Made by a program: the position numbers and the translations under genes | The notes under the pieces: generated by a model | The model's input: only the letters and a program-made list of their open reading frames with translations | Database searches by the model: none | Told to the model about the DNA's origin: nothing | Assembly (NCBI RefSeq): GCF_016864015.1 | Contig: NZ_CP045067.1 | Coordinates: 345,001 to 409,000 of the forward strand | Direction of reading: 5' to 3' | Source: Lacinutrix sp. WUR7 | Lineage (GTDB): Bacteria; Bacteroidota; Bacteroidia; Flavobacteriales; Flavobacteriaceae | Length of the DNA stretch: 64,000 nt | Shown here: positions 59,969 through 64,000 of the stretch, piece after piece | Layout: each line of letters starts with the position of its first letter | How positions within the stretch are numbered: position 1 is the stretch's first letter

Positions 59969-61765
59969 TTACATACGTTCTGGAACTTGCACTCCTAGTA
60001 AACCAAAGGCATTTTTAATAGTATTTGAAACCGTTTGCGCTAATTGTACTCTAAACACTTTTTCATTTGCTGTGTCTGCTCCAAGAATAGATACATTTTG
60101 GTAAAAAGAGTTAAATTCTTTTACCAAGTCATACGTATAATTTGCAACTAAAGCAGGACTATGATTTGCTGCTGCGCTTTGTATTACCTCTGGAAAAAGC
60201 TGTAATTGTTTAATTAATTCTTTTTCTTTTTCGTGTAGAGACACTTCTGCGGCACTCAATGTTACAGATGCATCTATATTCGCTTTACGTAAGATAGATT
60301 GTATTCTAGCGTAGGTATATTGTATAAAAGGACCTGTGTTACCTTGAAAGTCGATAGAACTTTTAGGATCAAATAAAATACGCTTTTTAGGATCTACTTT
60401 TAGTATATAATATTTTAATGCACCAAGTCCAATGGTTTTGTAAAGTTCTTGCTTTTCTTCGGTGGAATAGCTTTCTAGTTTCCCAAGTTCTTGTGAAATT
60501 TCGCCAGCAGTATTAGCCATTTCTGTAATTAAATCATCAGCATCTACAACCGTTCCTTCTCTACTTTTCATTTTTCCGGAAGGTAAATCTACCATTCCGT
60601 AACTTAAATGAAATAGGTTTTTAGCCCAATCGAATCCTAGTTTCTTCAGAATTAAAAACAATACTTGAAAGTGATAATCTTGTTCATTACCAACGGTATA
60701 TACCATTCCTCCAACATCTGGATAATCTTTTACACGTTGTATTGCAGTACCAATGTCTTGGGTCATATAAACTGCTGTACCATCACTACGCAATACAATT
60801 TTCTCGTCTAAACCATCTTCTGTTAAATCACACCAAACAGAACCATCTTCTTTTGCAAAGAAAACGCCTGTTTTTAAACCTTCGGCAACAAATTCTTTTC
60901 CTAATAAATAGGTTTTACTTTCGTGGTATAAGGTATCAAAATCTACTCCTAAATTTTTATACGTAATATTGAATCCGTCATACACCCAATTGTTCATCTT
61001 AGTCCAAAGTGCAACTACTTCTTCATCTCCTGCTTCCCATTTAATAAGCATTTGTTGTGCTTCTAATAAAATTGGAGCATTCTTTTTTGCTTCGTCTTCG
61101 GTTTGCCCTTTGGCTATTAAATCTTGTATTTCCTTTTTATATTCCTGGTCAAACTTCACATAGTAATTACCAACTAACTTATCACCTTTTAATCCTGTAG
61201 ATTCTGGCGTTTCGTTATTTCCAAAACGTTGCCAAGCCAGCATAGATTTACAAATATGAATTCCTCGATCATTAATAATCTGTGTTTTGTATACTTTTTT
61301 ACCAGAAGCTTTAATAATTTCGGCAACACTATATCCTAACAAGTTATTACGTACATGTCCTAAATGCAAAGGTTTATTGGTATTAGGTGAAGAATATTCT
61401 ACCATTACCGCTTTTTCATTTGCAGCAGGTTTTACAAAACCAAAAGTAGTATCGCTTTTAATCGTGTTGAAAAAATCTACATAATAGCCTTCATTAATTT
61501 CGACATTTAAAAAACCTTTAACCACATTAAAAGCTTTCACATCTTCCACATTTTCCACTAAGTAATTACCAATAGCTTCCCCTATTTGCATTGGATTCCC
61601 TTTTATTGCGCGTAGCATAGGAAAAACCACAACCGTAATATCTCCAGCAAACTCTTTTCTAGTTGCTTGAAATTCTATCGTTTCTAAATCTACTTTATAA
61701 ATAGAATTTACGGCTTGTTTTATATGCTTGGATAACGTGTTTTGAAGGCTCATTTTACTTTTCAT
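59969..61765 (-). CDS. argS: arginine--tRNA ligase
   Basis: Charges tRNA-Arg. The 598-residue class-I synthetase has an N-terminal Add1 domain, the HIGH-type motif in SSPNTNKPLHLGHVRNN, ITYKNLGVDFDTLYHESKTY, and a KMSKS-type loop LPSGKMKSREGTVVDADD. It ends in the anticodon-binding domain with NAFGLLGVQVPERM. The length is normal. ATGs at residues 1 and 5 are both possible starts. A palindromic repeat follows 2 bp after the stop. Confidence 0.96.
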   Translation of the reverse strand: MKSKMSLQNTLSKHIKQAVNSIYKVDLETIEFQATRKEFAGDITVVVFPMLRAIKGNPMQIGEAIGNYLVENVEDVKAFNVVKGFLNVEINEGYYVDFFNTIKSDTTFGFVKPAANEKAVMVEYSSPNTNKPLHLGHVRNNLLGYSVAEIIKASGKKVYKTQIINDRGIHICKSMLAWQRFGNNETPESTGLKGDKLVGNYYVKFDQEYKKEIQDLIAKGQTEDEAKKNAPILLEAQQMLIKWEAGDEEVVALWTKMNNWVYDGFNITYKNLGVDFDTLYHESKTYLLGKEFVAEGLKTGVFFAKEDGSVWCDLTEDGLDEKIVLRSDGTAVYMTQDIGTAIQRVKDYPDVGGMVYTVGNEQDYHFQVLFLILKKLGFDWAKNLFHLSYGMVDLPSGKMKSREGTVVDADDLITEMANTAGEISQELGKLESYSTEEKQELYKTIGLGALKYYILKVDPKKRILFDPKSSIDFQGNTGPFIQYTYARIQSILRKANIDASVTLSAAEVSLHEKEKELIKQLQLFPEVIQSAAANHSPALVANYTYDLVKEFNSFYQNVSILGADTANEKVFRVQLAQTVSNTIKNAFGLLGVQVPERM

Positions 61766-62139
61766 TTTAAGGTTGCAAATATAGCATTTTATTGCCGGAA
61801 AAATTTAGCAAAACCATAAACTAAAACACAAAAAGCTATAAGATTTCGGTTTTTTAGAGTGAAAAACAGGCTCTTTTAGTCCTAGTTTTTAGTGTTTTGT
61901 CTGTAAAATTATTGTTCACCAAAATAAACGCTCACTTTATCTAATTTTTCTGCATTAAATCGCTTTAATTAGTTTATTAAATCTGTTTTATTGAGTTTTG
62001 TCCTTCAAGAAATTTTATCTTATCCCTAAAAAAGGAGATATTTTTTTAATAACTATTAACTAATTATAATTTAACAAAGTGTTTTTGATTCCCTCAAAAA
62101 AGACTCTTAGTTAATACCTTACTATTGTAAATGTATTAA
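61766..62139. other. AT-rich intergenic gap with no supported gene
   Basis: This 374-bp interval separates the divergent argS and histidine-kinase genes. Both strands are full of stop codons, and no clear -33/-7 pair or hairpin terminator is visible. A weak inverted repeat (ATCCC/GGAGAT) near 62030 is not convincing. Confidence 0.5.
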
Positions 62140-64000
62140 ATGAGGAAACTGATTACTCTTTTATTTTGTTTTAGTGCACTTTTGGGCTTCTCACAATCCG
62201 AGGAACTCGACAATCTTACTATTCAACTAGCGTTTCAGAAGCCAGATACTACAAAGGTCAATACGTCTTTACAAATAATTAAGTTATTATACCACACTAA
62301 AGATTACAACAAAGCATTACAATTTATTAGAGAGAGTGAAAAATTATCTAATGATTTAAACTATGATGCAGGTATTGCTGAAATCACGTATTACAAAGCG
62401 TTAATTTTTGCAAAAAAAGAAGATTATATTAATGCCATTGATAACTACACAAAATCGAAGGACCTTTACATTGCATTAGCAGATACTTTAGGTATTGCAA
62501 AAATTAATAATAGCATTGGCTTAATTGAAATAGCAAGAGGCAACTATGATAAAGGCTTACAATTTTCTCTATCTGCAATTGATGTACTTGAAAAACGAGA
62601 TTTAAAGGAAGAGCTTTGTGATGCTTACAGAAATTTAGCAACGGCTTATGATAAAATGGAGGCTTATGATCAAGCGATCACGTTTTACAAAAAAACACTT
62701 GATTTAGAGCAGTCTCTTGGTAAGGAAGAAGAAATTATAAAAACCAATAAAAATCTTGGGGATTTATTTTACGTTAAAAAAGAATATCAAAAAGCCATTT
62801 ATTATTTCAATAATGTACTAGAAAGTATAGATACCAGTGATACAATATTAAGAGGTGATGTTCTAACAAAAATAGGAAGCTCCTATCTTTCCCTAAACAA
62901 TTTAGATCAAGCGAAAGAATATATCACAAAAGGCCTACGATTAAATAGAAGAATTAACAATGATCATGGAACTTTAATAGCACTTAATACTTCTGGAGAG
63001 TTATATTTAAGAGAAAAGAAACCAATTGTTGCGGAACGTCTACTATATGAAGCTACTACTTTAGCTAGAACTTTACAAGATGAAGAACAGCTAATAAAGA
63101 ATTATGGCTTAAGAGCTAAATTAGATTCTGTAGAAAGTAATTTTAAGCTAGCTTATATTTGGCAAAGAAGACACTTTGATCTTAAAAATAAAGTGGAGAA
63201 GCGACAACAACAAAATGCCTCTGCTAAAGAAATAGAAAAAAAATCGACAATAGTTCCTATTGAAAATCAAGTTTTAAACTCAAATAGTAATATCGAAAAC
63301 CAAGCATTAATTAGTAAACATGAAGAAGAAAAGAAAGCCAGTCAAAAGAAAATAGACCGGTTAAACCTTATTTTTTATTCGTTATTAATTGCATTACTAG
63401 TAGTATCTACTTTTTTAATTTTAATTTACTTAAAAAGAAACAACAGTATTAAATATACTAAAGAATTAGAGGACAAAAACAAACAAATTAATATTCAAAA
63501 CGAAGCTATTTTAGATCAGACAAAAAATCTAGAAGATATTAATAAAGTAAAGGACAAACTGTTTTCAATAGTTTCTCATGATTTAAAAGACTCCCTTACC
63601 TCTATTAAAGGTTTTATCGATTTATTAAAGGATGGTTCATTAAGTAAAGATGAGTTTAATCATTTAATACCAGAACTGAGTGAGAATGCCAATAATGCAT
63701 CTTTACTTTTATTCAATCTATTAAATTGGTCTAAATCGCAAATGCAATCTTTAGAATCTAAACCAAGCTTGTTTGACGTACAAGAAGTATTTTTAGATAA
63801 ATTAAAACTAATCGAACAAAAAACGGAAAAGAAAAATATTACGATAGAAGATAACTCTTTACGTGATTTTGTTTATGCCGACAGAAGTATGGTGGAAATT
63901 ATTGTACAAAACCTACTTACAAATGCTGTAAAATTCTGTAAATCTGGTGACACTATAACCATACAAAACCATATTAGTAATGGACAATGTTTAATTAGTA
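62140..64000 (+). CDS. TPR sensor histidine kinase, 3' end outside window
   Basis: The frame starts at ATG 62140 and is open to the end of the window (620 codons). A signal peptide (LITLLFCFSALLGFSQ) is followed by a periplasmic TPR array (about 45-330; INNSIGLIEIARGNYDKGL, NLATAYDKMEAYDQAITFYK). A membrane helix comes next (LIFYSLLIALLVVSTFLIL), then a HisKA domain with FSIVSHDLKDSLTSIKGF, and the start of a HATPase domain (NLLTNAVKFCKSGDTI). The H-box has Ser where Pro is usual (HDLKDSL). The C-terminus is cut, so a receiver domain cannot be judged. Confidence 0.9.
   Translation, partial: MRKLITLLFCFSALLGFSQSEELDNLTIQLAFQKPDTTKVNTSLQIIKLLYHTKDYNKALQFIRESEKLSNDLNYDAGIAEITYYKALIFAKKEDYINAIDNYTKSKDLYIALADTLGIAKINNSIGLIEIARGNYDKGLQFSLSAIDVLEKRDLKEELCDAYRNLATAYDKMEAYDQAITFYKKTLDLEQSLGKEEEIIKTNKNLGDLFYVKKEYQKAIYYFNNVLESIDTSDTILRGDVLTKIGSSYLSLNNLDQAKEYITKGLRLNRRINNDHGTLIALNTSGELYLREKKPIVAERLLYEATTLARTLQDEEQLIKNYGLRAKLDSVESNFKLAYIWQRRHFDLKNKVEKRQQQNASAKEIEKKSTIVPIENQVLNSNSNIENQALISKHEEEKKASQKKIDRLNLIFYSLLIALLVVSTFLILIYLKRNNSIKYTKELEDKNKQINIQNEAILDQTKNLEDINKVKDKLFSIVSHDLKDSLTSIKGFIDLLKDGSLSKDEFNHLIPELSENANNASLLLFNLLNWSKSQMQSLESKPSLFDVQEVFLDKLKLIEQKTEKKNITIEDNSLRDFVYADRSMVEIIVQNLLTNAVKFCKSGDTITIQNHISNGQCLIS

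Overview
The window is a 64 kb stretch of a low-GC Bacteroidota chromosome, most likely from a marine-type member of the Flavobacteriaceae. The evidence is a fused SecDF, AT-rich codon use, a 43-codon bTHX ribosomal protein gene, an ECF sigma/FecR/TonB-receptor module, TAnnTTTG-type promoter elements, and many proteins of families typical of this group (DUF2911, DUF4412, PafA-like phosphatase, TPR-containing sensor kinases). No tRNA or rRNA genes, insertion sequence, prophage or CRISPR array was seen. Most of the window is core chromosome.

Layout. 1-1.2 kb: the 3' end of an alpha/beta hydrolase gene, a decayed reading frame and a dispersed repeat. 1.3-11.8 kb (minus strand): secDF, a small SecD-like protein, DUF4412, mdh, a TPR lipoprotein, gyrB and asnB, several with clear hairpin terminators. 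12-19 kb: DUF2911, queE, then a plus-strand run (HerA/DUF853 ATPase, lipoprotein, YitT-like membrane protein, cupin, hydrolase, rluF, VOC protein). 19-22 kb (minus): YwaF-like protein, folD, ffh. 22.4-28.4 kb: an accessory surface-signalling locus with a large modular acidic LamG lipoprotein, divergent from ECF sigma, FecR anti-sigma and an STN-bearing TonB receptor. 28.4-37.4 kb: UDG-like protein, two membrane proteins, bTHX, yaaA, rluD-like, PASTA protein, ddl, coaD and a hybrid histidine kinase. 37.5-45 kb: SulP transporter, M14 peptidase, then an operon of a RimK-like ATP-grasp ligase, a GCS2-family ligase and an N-formylglutamate-amidohydrolase-like enzyme, followed by a convergent NUDIX gene. 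45-52 kb: pyrE, SRPBCC protein, birA, rsfS, ftsH and a lipid operon (LUD, cdsA, psd, ACBP, SdpI-like). 52.6-64 kb: PafA-like phosphatase, MlaE/MlaF, a SprT-like/mannose-1-P guanylyltransferase/DUF389 operon, a MORN-type protein, argS and a truncated TPR histidine kinase.

Most noteworthy. (1) A 31-nt bipartite motif (AGGTAGGAGTTTTT, 11 nt, GTTATA) occurs, with identical spacing, upstream of both the FecR-receptor operon and the divergent modular lipoprotein gene. It is a strong candidate for the ECF sigma promoter and links the four genes into one regulon. (2) The ATP-grasp/GCS2/amidohydrolase operon looks like a small peptide or amide biosynthesis system of unknown product. (3) A roughly 24-bp palindromic repeat sits right at gene boundaries and creates false N-terminal extensions on yaaA and coaD. 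All functional statements rest on motif recognition by eye; no database search was possible.
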